DNA of 64,000 nucleotides from Pseudoalteromonas peptidolytica (lineage in GTDB: Bacteria; Pseudomonadota; Gammaproteobacteria; Enterobacterales; Alteromonadaceae): NCBI RefSeq assembly GCF_012641745.1, contig NZ_WEHZ01000024.1:1-64000 (forward strand), read 5' to 3'. The translations under genes and the position numbers were made by a program. Position 1 is the first letter of the stretch. The number at the start of each line of letters is the position of its first letter. Positions 17,876-27,722 of the stretch are shown piece after piece. Below the pieces are notes generated by a model, which ran no database searches, was not told where the DNA came from, and saw nothing but the letters and a program-made list of their open reading frames with translations.

Positions 17876-19846
17876 TTACGGAAGGCCGTCGAGCAAGAAT
17901 TGCTCTGCCCTTTCAACGCGCCGGGGTTTCCCACGCAGCAGTAAAACGTCGTTCACTCGCAGTACAGTATGCTCATCAGGCTGTTCAATTTCCTCGCCGT
18001 CTCGCCTAAGTGCGGTGATATCGACACGTTTACCACTAAGTCCAAGCTCAGCTATCGACTTATCTACGGCATAAGCATTGTCTGGTAGTGCTAGCGCATG
18101 CAGGTACTCTAACCGCTCTCCTTTCATTTCATGTAAGTCACTACTTTCACCTGCAAAAAATCCATGTAAATAAGGATAACGGTTTTCTCGTTCTTGACTG
18201 ACTCGACGAAAGATCCTGCGCATGGGCACGCCCGACATATAAAGAACGTGGGAAACCAACATCAAACTAGCCTCTAAGCTTTCAGGTACAACCTCCGCTA
18301 CTCCCATACTTTTTAACTGTTCCATATGGTTATCATCTTTCATTCGTACTAAAATTTTGACCTCTTCTGTACGGCGACGAATCGCATCCACGATAACTTG
18401 TGTCTGCTCAAAATCGTCAAATGTGATGATCACCAAACGCGCCTTGTCTATATGGGCTGATTTTAGTAACGTTTTTTGCGCCGCATGACCATATAAAACA
18501 GGCTCTCCGGCAAGTTGTGCATCCTGAACTATTTGCGGATTACGCTCAATTGCTACATACGGGATGGCTTCTGGTCGTAAGAAGCGTGCAATGGTCTGGC
18601 CAACTCTAGCATAGCCAAATATCACCACATGGTTTTTTAAATCTGAAGTTTTATAACCACTGGGCACTTCTGGTTGCCAGTCTTTTTCTATACGCAAGAT
18701 ATTAAGTATTTGTGCCGTTTTACCGATAAGATAAGGAGTGAGCGCCATAGATAAAACACCTACTGCAATCAAAAATGACACAACGTGTTGCGCCAATAGT
18801 TGGTGCTTGCTCGCCAAAGCAAGTAAAACAAATCCAAACTCACCCATTTGCCAAATCAAAATACCCGCTCCCCATGCGTCTTTTTTACGCTCACCCATGA
18901 GCTGCGCAATAGCAGCAATAACCAATACTTTAATTACCAGCACAGCAGCAAGTGCGGCGACAATGTAGATGAATTGGTCAAGCACATAGGGAATGTTTAA
19001 TTGCATCCCAACAGTGACAAAGAACAGCCCCATTAGAATGTCTCTAAAGGGTCGTATCTCCGCTTCGAGTTGATGACGGTATTGGCTTTCTCCAAGCATC
19101 ATACCGGCCAAAAATGCCCCAAGAGCCATAGATAACCCAAATGAGTAGGTCAATGCGCCGGCACACAAGGCCACCACCAAAGTTGACAATACGAATAACT
19201 CATCCGTTCTAACAAGCGCAATTTCGTTGAATATTTTAGGTAGTAACCACTTACCAACAGCCCATAGAACAAAGCAAACAATCGCGCCTTTTGCAAAAGC
19301 AAAACCTAATGCTGACGCCAGTTGTGAATTACTTGCTGAAGAAATGAGTGGAAAGGCAATCAATAACGGCACGACGGCAATGTCTTGAAACAGTAACATG
19401 CCTATCCCCAATTGGCCGTGCCGAGCATTAAGCATCCCCAACTCTTTCAATAGTTTAACCACTACGGCTGTTGAGGAAAGTGCGATTAAGCTTGAGATAA
19501 CAAACGCGGCAACCCAGTCGTGTTGCATAAAACGCAACACTAACATGCCAATTACCGTTGTGAGAATGACTTGTAAACTACCTAAACCAAAAACCACGTT
19601 ACGCATTGCCATTAATTTTGGAACCGAAAATTCAAGACCCAAACTAAACAGCAAAAATACGATCCCAAGCTCAGCCATAAAGTGAATTTCATGGCTATCA
19701 CTCATCCAACCGATACCATGACTACCCGCGATTACGCCTGTTAGTAAGTATGCCAAAATAGGCGGCAATCCAATCCTTTTAAAGCACCAGACTAAAATAA
19801 CAGCACATAACAACAAGGCAAAAACTTGCGCGAAGATACTTTGCAA
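17876..19846 (-). CDS. Monovalent cation:proton antiporter-2 family protein, KefB/KefC/YbaL-like
   Basis: A 656-residue inner-membrane protein. Residues about 1-385 form the Na+/H+ exchanger domain of CPA2 transporters, with around 12 membrane segments (LPPILAYLLTGVIAG, LGIVFLLFSLGLEFS, SMALGAFLAGMMLGES, GEFGFVLLALAS). A cytoplasmic TrkA-N/RCK nucleotide-binding domain follows (VVIFGYARVGQTIARFL, about 408-424), then a TrkA-C domain (about 560-650: VDKSIAELGLSGKRVDITAL). It probably exports K+ or Na+ in exchange for H+, gated by a nucleotide or thiol ligand. The glycine-rich loop reads GYARVG where GFGRVG is usual in KefB/C. It is monocistronic and converges on the REP array. Confidence 0.88.
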   Translation of the reverse strand: MQSIFAQVFALLLCAVILVWCFKRIGLPPILAYLLTGVIAGSHGIGWMSDSHEIHFMAELGIVFLLFSLGLEFSVPKLMAMRNVVFGLGSLQVILTTVIGMLVLRFMQHDWVAAFVISSLIALSSTAVVVKLLKELGMLNARHGQLGIGMLLFQDIAVVPLLIAFPLISSASNSQLASALGFAFAKGAIVCFVLWAVGKWLLPKIFNEIALVRTDELFVLSTLVVALCAGALTYSFGLSMALGAFLAGMMLGESQYRHQLEAEIRPFRDILMGLFFVTVGMQLNIPYVLDQFIYIVAALAAVLVIKVLVIAAIAQLMGERKKDAWGAGILIWQMGEFGFVLLALASKHQLLAQHVVSFLIAVGVLSMALTPYLIGKTAQILNILRIEKDWQPEVPSGYKTSDLKNHVVIFGYARVGQTIARFLRPEAIPYVAIERNPQIVQDAQLAGEPVLYGHAAQKTLLKSAHIDKARLVIITFDDFEQTQVIVDAIRRRTEEVKILVRMKDDNHMEQLKSMGVAEVVPESLEASLMLVSHVLYMSGVPMRRIFRRVSQERENRYPYLHGFFAGESSDLHEMKGERLEYLHALALPDNAYAVDKSIAELGLSGKRVDITALRRDGEEIEQPDEHTVLRVNDVLLLRGKPRRVERAEQFLLDGLP

Positions 19847-19998
19847 TCGACCTCCTGAGCAAAAAAATGACGGGAAATTTAAGTGGATTTATTTTTCTCC
19901 CTATTAAATATAGCAAGCGTTTGTTTTTAAGCCAGTTTAGATTTTTGGCATAAAGTTCGCATAGTCTATGCGTATTGTTGTATTTAGGGGGAAGAAAT

Positions 19999-20895
19999 AT
20001 GGAAAACGTCCATATTTTGACACAAAGACTGCCGATCAGAGGCGATTATTTGCCGTTCAATTCTGAGCAGTATAATAAGCAAAACGGTGAGCAATATGCT
20101 CGCTTAGTAGATAAACTACAAACAACGTTGGACATAGAAGAGTTACTTACAATCTATGCAGAACACGTTGCTAAAATATCGAAAATTGCTGGTATTCAGT
20201 TTCACTGTAATCTCGGTGTTTTTCAGATGAAAAATAGCGATAGCCACTACCCTGCAAATAGCTTTGATTTGGAGCTAGGAAAAGAGCACTTGGGGCAATT
20301 GGTATATTTTAGTGAGTTTCCTTTTAGTGAGGCGATTAAAGCCAAACTGGTCAAGTTACATGCTTGCCTAATCTACCCAATGCGTAATGCCTTGATGTAT
20401 AACAGGGTATTACAATTAGCAACCAAGGATTCACTAACGGGCTTGTATAATCGTAGTCAATTTACAGACAACCTTGAAGAAAAGCTTGAGCGTTGTCGTC
20501 GTCAGCACAGAAACTTTAGTTTGATGCTTTTGGACTTAGACAATTTTAAGCAGGTCAACGACGTTTATGGGCACAAAGCTGGTGATGAGGTGTTGATCGA
20601 ATTTTCACGTATTTTACAAACTTCAACGCGAGCGACAGATGCTGTGTTTAGGTTTGGTGGTGATGAGTTTGCCATCTTAATCGACGATCCTGCGTTTACC
20701 ACTAATAAAGTGATCGCAGAAAGAATTATGGATGCCGTCAGAAAGTCGACGATGTTGGCTAAATACACTGTAACGACAAGTATTGGCTTTACCTTAGCAT
20801 CAAGCCATGACAATGCCGACAATATATTTGCGCGTTCCGATAGCGGGCTTTACCGCGCTAAAGCCGCCGGACGAAACTGCGCACGCGCAGTATAA
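19999..20895 (+). CDS. Diguanylate cyclase with GGDEF domain
   Basis: This enzyme makes cyclic di-GMP from two GTP. I place the start at the ATG at 19999, since AGGGGGA lies 6 bases before it; upstream TTG codons lack a ribosome-binding site. That gives 298 residues. Residues about 30-135 form an N-terminal sensor-like region with no membrane segment, possibly GAF-like. The GGDEF domain follows, with DSLTGLYNR, LDLDNFKQVND and an intact FRFGGDEF signature (220-224). The inhibitory I-site RATD sits exactly five residues upstream, so product inhibition is expected. It stands alone and may be cytoplasmic. Confidence 0.93.
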   Translation: MENVHILTQRLPIRGDYLPFNSEQYNKQNGEQYARLVDKLQTTLDIEELLTIYAEHVAKISKIAGIQFHCNLGVFQMKNSDSHYPANSFDLELGKEHLGQLVYFSEFPFSEAIKAKLVKLHACLIYPMRNALMYNRVLQLATKDSLTGLYNRSQFTDNLEEKLERCRRQHRNFSLMLLDLDNFKQVNDVYGHKAGDEVLIEFSRILQTSTRATDAVFRFGGDEFAILIDDPAFTTNKVIAERIMDAVRKSTMLAKYTVTTSIGFTLASSHDNADNIFARSDSGLYRAKAAGRNCARAV

Positions 20896-20915
20896 ACAAC
20901 ACGCTTTCCCCTTTT

Positions 20916-20941
20916 GCTCAGCGTTATCACGAGCGCTGAGC
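20916..20941. terminator. Hairpin between convergent genes
   Basis: An 8-bp stem GCTCAGCG / CGCTGAGC with a 10-base loop overlaps the last codons of the minus-strand membrane protein gene and follows the diguanylate cyclase gene. There is no good U-tract on either strand, so the terminator function is tentative. Confidence 0.4.
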
Positions 20942-21280
20942 GTCTTTATCTACATACAGATAAGCGATTAAAGTGAAAGCAGCTCCATTAAAAAACCCAT
21001 TCACAACCCACGCCAATGCAAGGAAGTCGGGTAGTGTCGAAAATACGACTGCAAATAAAGGCGACAGTAAGCCGAGAATAAAGTAAAGACCACCTTTCTC
21101 ATGCCAGTAAAGCAATAAAAAAACTACGCTCATCACCCCTGAAGCTGATGCAAACACTTGATTCATCCACACTACTTCACCAAATACAAACAGTAAGGCA
21201 AAAATAATGAATGTGATTGCCAAAGCGTAAGGCGCTTTTCTTGCAAGCTGTCTACCTATTTTCAGATTTTCTGTCATCAT
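20927..21280 (-). CDS. Small integral membrane protein of unknown function
   Basis: A 117-residue protein with four predicted hydrophobic segments (ALAITFIIFALLFVFGEV, VMSVVFLLLYW, LYFILGLLSPLFAVVF, LAWVVNGFFNGAAFTLIAYL) and a basic N-terminus. I recognise no family. Its start lies inside the end of tilS (29-base overlap) in another frame, so translation is probably coupled to tilS. Two adjacent ATG codons are possible starts. A real gene is likely given the membrane-protein composition. Confidence 0.65.
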   Translation of the reverse strand: MMTENLKIGRQLARKAPYALAITFIIFALLFVFGEVVWMNQVFASASGVMSVVFLLLYWHEKGGLYFILGLLSPLFAVVFSTLPDFLALAWVVNGFFNGAAFTLIAYLYVDKDAQRS

Positions 21281-22583
21281 TTATTATCCAATTAATTCCA
21301 TCGTTGTCAGCGTATTCAGCATTAACAAACAAATCGACTACTGCAACCGGTGTATCATTGTAATAAATTACCGCGATAGATTCACGCGCCCAGCTTGGGA
21401 TACGTAAGTCTTTTAGCCAATGCTTTAATGTGTTTGAGCCAGGCTTGCCCTTTGGCCTAATTTTATCTTTTAACCTACCATAACGAACGCTAACTACCTC
21501 ATCTGACAATGGTAACCGACAGCCATTACCTGACATCATCGCTAGAGGGTGACTATGCTCGTTGAGTACACTGTGGTCTGCAATAACGATATCTTGCTTC
21601 TTTTTAACCGGTGTAACCCAATGCAGAGCGCCTCGATAGCTACGCACAGCACCTTGTGAAAGCGCGATTTTTAGTTGGTTATCTTGCTTTGCTGAAAACG
21701 CCTGCTGCACTATTTGATCTAGCTGCTTTTGACTAGGCATATCAACATTCTGATGTGCCAGCCACCGGCGTATGACGTTATCTCGCCGCGCCGGCGATAA
21801 TTGAGACAAAGAAGTAATGTCTAATGTGTTTTGGTGCTGACATTTTTTTAAATCCTCTGCGCTTATTTCATCTATGATAGCTTGCTGGCTTTGTAAAATC
21901 TCAACAGTTCGCAGCACACTGGCAACAAAACCATTAAATCTCGACTTCAACAACGGAATAACTTGATTACGTAGAAAGTTACGATCAAATACATCATCTT
22001 TGTTAGACTCATCATCAATGTGGCTAAGGCCAAACTGCTGGGCGAATGCCTCGATTTCATCCCGTGTCGTATTGAGTAAAGGCCGCATACACGCTCGTCC
22101 ACTTTTAAGCTGAGTGTATGGCTTCATTGCACCTAAACCCAATAAACCTGAGCCGCGTTTTAATCGCAGCAAAAACGTCTCAACCTGATCATCAGCATGT
22201 TGGCCTAACACGAGAATATATTCCGGCTGCGCGGCTTCATCTAATGCTTGGTAGCGAGCATCGCGGGCCTGAGCTTCCAAACTAGTGCGGCTTTTTTGGG
22301 TAATAAAGACAGATTTAGCAGTAAACGGCACAGCCAACGAATGGCATAATGATTGACAAAAGTGCTGCCACTTTTGAGCATGTTCAGATAACCCATGATT
22401 AACATACACAGCTTGTAGAGCAAGACCGTGCTTATCTGCATAAAGCTTACAAAGGTGCAGCAACACCACGGAGTCTACGCCACCAGATAAAGCTACACAA
22501 AGCCCTGGCGAAGTAGCAATAAATTGCTCCAGATTTCGCTGCACCTGATGGTACACGTGGCTATTTCTCATATCCTCAGCCAT
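21252..22583 (-). CDS. tilS: tRNA(Ile)-lysidine synthase
   Basis: TilS modifies the wobble cytidine of the CAU-anticodon tRNA-Ile to lysidine using ATP and lysine, which makes it read AUA. The PP-loop ATP-binding motif VALSGGVDSVVLL is at residues about 30-42, and GQHADDQVETFLLRLKRGSGL is the characteristic second block. The C-terminal TilS domains follow (RYGRLKDKIRPKGKPG, HWLKDLRIPSWARE). The length of 443 residues matches E. coli TilS. It lies downstream of accA, as in many gammaproteobacteria, but after a terminator. It overlaps the small membrane gene. Confidence 0.95.
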   Translation of the reverse strand: MAEDMRNSHVYHQVQRNLEQFIATSPGLCVALSGGVDSVVLLHLCKLYADKHGLALQAVYVNHGLSEHAQKWQHFCQSLCHSLAVPFTAKSVFITQKSRTSLEAQARDARYQALDEAAQPEYILVLGQHADDQVETFLLRLKRGSGLLGLGAMKPYTQLKSGRACMRPLLNTTRDEIEAFAQQFGLSHIDDESNKDDVFDRNFLRNQVIPLLKSRFNGFVASVLRTVEILQSQQAIIDEISAEDLKKCQHQNTLDITSLSQLSPARRDNVIRRWLAHQNVDMPSQKQLDQIVQQAFSAKQDNQLKIALSQGAVRSYRGALHWVTPVKKKQDIVIADHSVLNEHSHPLAMMSGNGCRLPLSDEVVSVRYGRLKDKIRPKGKPGSNTLKHWLKDLRIPSWARESIAVIYYNDTPVAVVDLFVNAEYADNDGINWIINDDRKSENR

Positions 22584-22592
22584 AACCCCAAT

Positions 22593-22618
22593 AAAAAAAC
22601 CGCTTAATAGCGGCTTTT
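22593..22618 (-). terminator. Rho-independent terminator after accA
   Basis: On the minus strand, CCGCTATTAAGCGG forms a 5-bp stem (with an A/T-rich loop) preceded by AAAAAG and followed by seven T. It lies about 45 bases after the accA stop and 10 bases before tilS, so tilS probably needs its own promoter or readthrough. Confidence 0.8.
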
Positions 22619-22661
22619 TATCTTAAATCCAGTTGCTTATCAATACACAACTCAATTTGTA

Positions 22662-23618
22662 TTAACAATATCCGAACGACATCAAACGCTTGTATCGCTG
22701 ATCGAGCATCTCTTCTGAGCTTAACGCTTCAAGATCCGCAAGGTCACGCTTTAGCTGTGCCTTAAGGTTTTTCGCCATCGCATCATAATTGCGATGTGCG
22801 CCACCTAGTGGCTCCTCGATGATGTTATTAATCAAGTCTAATTCTTTAACGCGAGATGCAGATACACCCATAGCCTCTGCTGCCAACGATGCTTTTTCTG
22901 CGCTCTTCCATAGTATAGAAGCACACCCTTCTGGTGATATAACTGAGTATGTGCTGTACTGCAACATGTTTACTCTGTCACCGACACCGATAGCCAATGC
23001 ACCACCCGAGCCGCCTTCACCAATTACCGTACAAATAGTCGGTACTTTTAGTGCAGCCATTACTTTAAGATTGCGTGCGATAGCTTCGCTTTGACCACGC
23101 TCTTCAGCACCAACACCTGGGTATGCTCCCGGAGTATCAATAAAAGTAATGATTGGCATTTTAAAGCGCTCAGCCATTTCCATAAGGCGCAGTGCTTTAC
23201 GGTAACCTTCTGGCTTTGGCATGCCAAAGTTACGCTTAATTTTCTCAGCGGTATCACGGCCTTTTTGCTGGCCAATGATCATCACGGGTTTACCGTCTAA
23301 CCGTGCCACACCACCTAAAATAGCTGGATCATTGGCAAATGTGCGGTCACCTGCAAATTCGTCAAACTCGGTAAAAATGCGTTCAATATAATCGCGAGTA
23401 TATGGACGAAGCGGATGGCGTGCTAACTGCGACACCTGCCATGCACCCAAGTCATCAAAAATTTTCTTGGTCAACTCGACATTCTTGTCTTTTAGGCGGC
23501 TGATCTCTTCTTCAAGGCTAAGATCTAAGTCACCCGAACGGCTAACGTTTTGTAATTCTTTGATCTTTGCTTCCAATTCTGCAATTGGAAGTTCAAATTC
23601 AAGATAATTGAGGCTCAT
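22662..23618 (-). CDS. accA: Acetyl-CoA carboxylase carboxyltransferase subunit alpha
   Basis: AccA, with AccD, moves the carboxyl group from biotin carboxyl carrier protein to acetyl-CoA, making malonyl-CoA for fatty-acid synthesis. At 318 residues it has the expected size. Conserved blocks include the N-terminal coiled region (ELEAKIKELQ), HPLRPYTRDYIERIF, GQQKGRDTAEKIKRNFGMP, TFIDTPGAYPGVGAEERGQ and IGEGGSGGALAIGVGD, the carboxyltransferase oxyanion glycine motifs. It is 16 bases after dnaE, the classical dnaE-accA order. Confidence 0.97.
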   Translation of the reverse strand: MSLNYLEFELPIAELEAKIKELQNVSRSGDLDLSLEEEISRLKDKNVELTKKIFDDLGAWQVSQLARHPLRPYTRDYIERIFTEFDEFAGDRTFANDPAILGGVARLDGKPVMIIGQQKGRDTAEKIKRNFGMPKPEGYRKALRLMEMAERFKMPIITFIDTPGAYPGVGAEERGQSEAIARNLKVMAALKVPTICTVIGEGGSGGALAIGVGDRVNMLQYSTYSVISPEGCASILWKSAEKASLAAEAMGVSASRVKELDLINNIIEEPLGGAHRNYDAMAKNLKAQLKRDLADLEALSSEEMLDQRYKRLMSFGYC

Positions 23619-23634
23619 GCTCTAAACTACCTGT

Positions 23635-26600
23635 TTAGTTAAATTCTAATTCTAATTCTTGCGCCGCCAACAGTGACAAACGAGTTAAAAGTTCATCACT
23701 GGGCGTCACACACCATTGTGTTCCTAATGTTAACTCTGCTAATGCATCAGGACGCTGATATTTTATGATTACTGGACATGTTCCAAATTTATATGGTTCT
23801 AATACTTTTTTGAAATTATCAAAGAAGTTCGCGTCAATTTGAGCCATATTTAGCGTCATTTTTATTGCACTAATGCGTTTTTCTCGCGCTTGAGCAATGG
23901 TAGAGACTTCTCTTGCGGTCATTGTAATGCCACCAGAGAAGTTATCAAAGCTGACCTGTCCAGATATTACCAAGATTTGGTTAATTTGCAGCAATTCTTG
24001 GTACATTTCAAACTGTTCAGGAAATAAGCGTACATCAATTCGGGCACTTTTGTCATCTAAAGTGATAAGTCCCCAGCGCGCACCTTTTTTATTTATTAGC
24101 GTACGTGCATTAATAACTAATCCTGCTGCGGTAGCTACCGTATCACGATTACCCGGTTGCAAGTCAACCAACTTACCAGAGGTATAGTATTTTAATTCTT
24201 TACGATATTGGTTAATGGGGTGACCAGTAAGGTAAAGGCCCAGCGTTTCTTTTTCGCCATGCAGCCACTCTTTATCACTCAGTGGCGTCGCTTTAATAAA
24301 GGCCTGCTCTACTTCATCGGGTTCGACAGCCAATAACCCGAACAAGTCACTTTGTCCTAGCGATTCAGCTTTGTGATGCTGCTCAGCAGACTTCATTGCA
24401 TCTTGTAGGCTTGCCAGTAAAGTCGCACGTCCGGGTTGATCTCCATCTGGGCCCAGCTTATCGAGCGCACCTGCATAAATGAGTTTTTCAATTACACGTT
24501 TATTAAGACGCTTTAAATCCACGCGAGCACAGAAATCAAATAAATCTTTAAATTCACCACCTGCTTCACGCGCTTCAAGAATTGCCTCTACCGGTCCCTC
24601 ACCGACACCTTTTATGGCACCAATTCCATAAACTATCTCACCTTTAAGATTGACCGTAAACTTGTAAACTCCGGCATTGACATCTGGTGGTAGTAGCGTC
24701 AACTTCATGTTTTCGCATTCATCCACCAAGGTAACAATTTTGTCAGTATTATCCATATCGGCGGACATTACTGCGGCCATAAATTCTGCAGGAAAGTGGG
24801 TCTTCATCCACAGCGTTTGATACGACACTAAGGCATAAGCAGCAGAGTGTGATTTGTTAAAACCATAACCTGCAAACTTCTCTACCAAATCGAAGATCTT
24901 CATGGCCAGTTCGCCATCAACACCATTATTTTTGGCACCATCTTCGAACGTTGCACGCTGTTTTGCCATTTCTTCGGGTTTTTTCTTACCCATTGCGCGA
25001 CGTAGTAAGTCAGCGCCACCCAAACTATAACCTGCAAGTACCTGTGCAATCTGCATAACCTGCTCTTGGTACAGGATGATCCCGTAAGTCGGCTCTAGAA
25101 TAGGTTGTAAACTATCATGTTGATATTGTGCGTCAGGATAAGAGACTTCCTCTCGACCATGCTTACGGTCGATAAAGTTATCTACCATTCCCGATTGCAG
25201 TGGACCTGGGCGGAATAACGCAACCAATGCGATCATGTCTTCAAAACAGTCAGGTTTTAAGCGGCGAATGAGGTCTTTCATTCCGCGAGATTCTAGCTGG
25301 AAGACCGCCGTAGTTTGGGCATCGAGTAGTACATTAAAGCTTGCCGGATCGTCTAAAGGGATTGCTGCAATGTCAACGGGTTCGCGGTTCTCTCTGGCTA
25401 AACGTTCATTTGCCATATCGAGCGCCCACTGCAAAATAGTCAGCGTTCTCAATCCTAAGAAGTCGAACTTAACAAGGCCTGCGGTCTCTACATCGTTCTT
25501 GTCAAACTGAGTAACCGGAAACTTACCCTCTTCGTCACAATACAGTGCCGCAAAATCGGTGATCGTCGTAGGCGAGATAACAACACCACCGGCATGTTTA
25601 CCAGCATTACGCGTACAACCTTCAAGAATACGACATTTATCAATTAGCTCTTTAACTTCCTCATCACTGTCATACGCTTCAGGTAAACGTGGCTCAACAT
25701 CAAACGCTTTTGCCAAGGTCATACCAGGGTCACCCGGTACCAGCTTAGAAATCCTATCTACAAAGCCATAGGGATGCCCGAGTACACGGCCAACATCACG
25801 GATCACGGCTTTTGCCGCCATAGTACCAAAGGTAATGATCTGAGATACTGCGTCACGGCCATAGAGTTTTGCAACGTGATCGATTACCTCATCGCGCCTA
25901 TCCATACAAAAGTCGACGTCGAAGTCAGGCATAGATACCCGTTCTGGGTTGAGGAATCGTTCGAATAGCAGATCAAACTCAAGCGGATCAAGGTCAGTGA
26001 TCTTCAGCGCATAAGCGACCAAAGAGCCCGCACCAGAACCACGACCCGGGCCTACAGGTATACCGTTATCTTTACTCCACTGAATGAACTCCATTACGAT
26101 TAAGAAATAACCAGGAAATCCCATTTGGTTGATAACGTCTAGCTCAATTTGCAAGCGCTCATCGTACTCACCGCGTTTTTCTCTACGTTCGTCTTCTTCA
26201 GGAAATAAGAATTGTAATCGCTCTTCTAGACCATCGCGCGACACTTTTACCAAGAAGTCTTCAATGGCTAGATCGCCGGTTGGATAGTCAGGTAAGAAAT
26301 ACGTACCAAGTTGTACGGTAACGTTACATCGCTTGGCGATCTCAACCGTATTTTCGAGCGCTTCGGGTATATCGCTAAAAAGCGCCTGCATTTGTTCAGA
26401 CGTCTTTAGATACTGCTCTTTGGAAAAGCGCTTAGGTCTATTTTTGTCCTCTAATGTGTAGCCGTCATGAATAGCCACTCGGATTTCATGGGCATCAAAA
26501 TCTTTTTCGTGGAGAAACACCACTTCATTAGTCGCTACAACCGGTAAGTTTCTTGCCGCTGCAAGCTCTACAGCGCTATGGAGATATTCTTCTTCTTGTG

Positions 26601-27126
26601 CTCTGGAGGTACGTTGTAACTCGATATAAAAATGATCGGGAAAGTGTGTTTCGTAAAATTCGAGTGTTTCTTCAATAAGTTTCGGATTGCCTTTTAAGAT
26701 GGCTTTTCCCAAGTCACCGTCTTTGGCACCTGAGATCAAGATCAAGCCTTCTTTATATTTTGCTAACCACGCTTTATCAATAACCGGACGGTGAAATACG
26801 TGACCACGAAGATAGGCGTCCGAAATGAGTAAGGTAAGGTTTTTATATCCTTGGTTGTTTTTAGCTAGCACTAAGATCCTGCTAGGCTCATCAGGAAACT
26901 GATCTGACTTCAACCAAAAATCCGCTCCGATGATTGGTTTGATCCCAGCCCCATGTGCGCCACCATAAAAGCGTACCAAACCACATAAATTCATTTGATC
27001 GGTAATGGCCAGGGCTGGCATTTCAAGCTCTTCAGCTCTTGCAACAATCGGCTTAGTCTTGGCTAGGCCATCCACCATTGAAAAATCACTGTGTACACGT
27101 AAATGGACAAACTGCGGGGCTGGCAT
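23635..27126 (-). CDS. dnaE: DNA polymerase III alpha subunit
   Basis: This is the replicative polymerase catalytic subunit; at 1163 residues it matches E. coli DnaE (1160). The N-terminal PHP domain begins FVHLRVHSDFSMVDGL. The palm catalytic aspartates are in MPDFDVDFCMDRRDEV (around residue 400). The finger region has FNKSHSAAYALVSYQT, and late OB-fold residues (DKSARIDVRLFPEQ) plus the C-terminal tau-binding region are present. It starts 2 bases after the rnhB stop and accA follows, so lpxB-rnhB-dnaE-accA is one transcription unit. Confidence 0.98.
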   Translation of the reverse strand: MPAPQFVHLRVHSDFSMVDGLAKTKPIVARAEELEMPALAITDQMNLCGLVRFYGGAHGAGIKPIIGADFWLKSDQFPDEPSRILVLAKNNQGYKNLTLLISDAYLRGHVFHRPVIDKAWLAKYKEGLILISGAKDGDLGKAILKGNPKLIEETLEFYETHFPDHFYIELQRTSRAQEEEYLHSAVELAAARNLPVVATNEVVFLHEKDFDAHEIRVAIHDGYTLEDKNRPKRFSKEQYLKTSEQMQALFSDIPEALENTVEIAKRCNVTVQLGTYFLPDYPTGDLAIEDFLVKVSRDGLEERLQFLFPEEDERREKRGEYDERLQIELDVINQMGFPGYFLIVMEFIQWSKDNGIPVGPGRGSGAGSLVAYALKITDLDPLEFDLLFERFLNPERVSMPDFDVDFCMDRRDEVIDHVAKLYGRDAVSQIITFGTMAAKAVIRDVGRVLGHPYGFVDRISKLVPGDPGMTLAKAFDVEPRLPEAYDSDEEVKELIDKCRILEGCTRNAGKHAGGVVISPTTITDFAALYCDEEGKFPVTQFDKNDVETAGLVKFDFLGLRTLTILQWALDMANERLARENREPVDIAAIPLDDPASFNVLLDAQTTAVFQLESRGMKDLIRRLKPDCFEDMIALVALFRPGPLQSGMVDNFIDRKHGREEVSYPDAQYQHDSLQPILEPTYGIILYQEQVMQIAQVLAGYSLGGADLLRRAMGKKKPEEMAKQRATFEDGAKNNGVDGELAMKIFDLVEKFAGYGFNKSHSAAYALVSYQTLWMKTHFPAEFMAAVMSADMDNTDKIVTLVDECENMKLTLLPPDVNAGVYKFTVNLKGEIVYGIGAIKGVGEGPVEAILEAREAGGEFKDLFDFCARVDLKRLNKRVIEKLIYAGALDKLGPDGDQPGRATLLASLQDAMKSAEQHHKAESLGQSDLFGLLAVEPDEVEQAFIKATPLSDKEWLHGEKETLGLYLTGHPINQYRKELKYYTSGKLVDLQPGNRDTVATAAGLVINARTLINKKGARWGLITLDDKSARIDVRLFPEQFEMYQELLQINQILVISGQVSFDNFSGGITMTAREVSTIAQAREKRISAIKMTLNMAQIDANFFDNFKKVLEPYKFGTCPVIIKYQRPDALAELTLGTQWCVTPSDELLTRLSLLAAQELELEFN

Positions 27127-27128
27127 AC

Positions 27129-27722
27129 TTACTCCTTCCCAGCTATGATGCGCTGCACAGGCTTAAAGCTTGTGCGATGATGGGGTGTTACCCCATGTGC
27201 TTCAAGCGCAGCAAAGTGGGCTTTCGTCGGATAGCCTTTATGGCCTGCAAAACCAAACTCAGGATATTCAGCATCCAGTGCTAACATCTCGTTGTCTCGA
27301 GTCACTTTCGCCAAGATAGAAGCTGCACTAATTTCCGCCACAAGGCTATCACCTTTGACCACTGCAGTCGCTGCAACATTCAATTTGGGCAATCGATTAC
27401 CATCTACAAATACATGCTGAGGCTGAACTTCCAAGCCTTCCACCGCTCGAGTCATCGCCAACATGGTTGCATAGAGAATATTTAGCTCATCGATTTCGGC
27501 AACCGTTGCTCTGGCAATATGGTAGCACAGCGCTTTTTCTTTTATTTCTTGTGCCAATGCGATGCGTTTTTTTTCTGACAATTTCTTAGAGTCAGTCAAA
27601 CCCGCAATCGGCTTATTTGGATCTAAAATAACGGCTGCTGTCACAACGTCGCCCACTAATGGGCCGCGCCCGACTTCGTCAACGCCTGCAATATACTGCA
27701 CATCAGGACGTTCAATTTGCAT
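27129..27722 (-). CDS. rnhB: Ribonuclease HII
   Basis: RNase HII removes ribonucleotides from RNA-DNA hybrids and from misincorporated sites in DNA. The first catalytic block GVDEVGRGPLVGDVV (Asp-Glu pair, residues about 14-28) is intact. LTDSKKLSEKKR, VDGNRLP, KGDSLVAEISAASILAKVTRD and GFAGHKGYPTKAH follow. Length (197) matches the family. The start overlaps the end of lpxB by 11 bases and dnaE begins 2 bases after its stop. Confidence 0.97.
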   Translation of the reverse strand: MQIERPDVQYIAGVDEVGRGPLVGDVVTAAVILDPNKPIAGLTDSKKLSEKKRIALAQEIKEKALCYHIARATVAEIDELNILYATMLAMTRAVEGLEVQPQHVFVDGNRLPKLNVAATAVVKGDSLVAEISAASILAKVTRDNEMLALDAEYPEFGFAGHKGYPTKAHFAALEAHGVTPHHRTSFKPVQRIIAGKE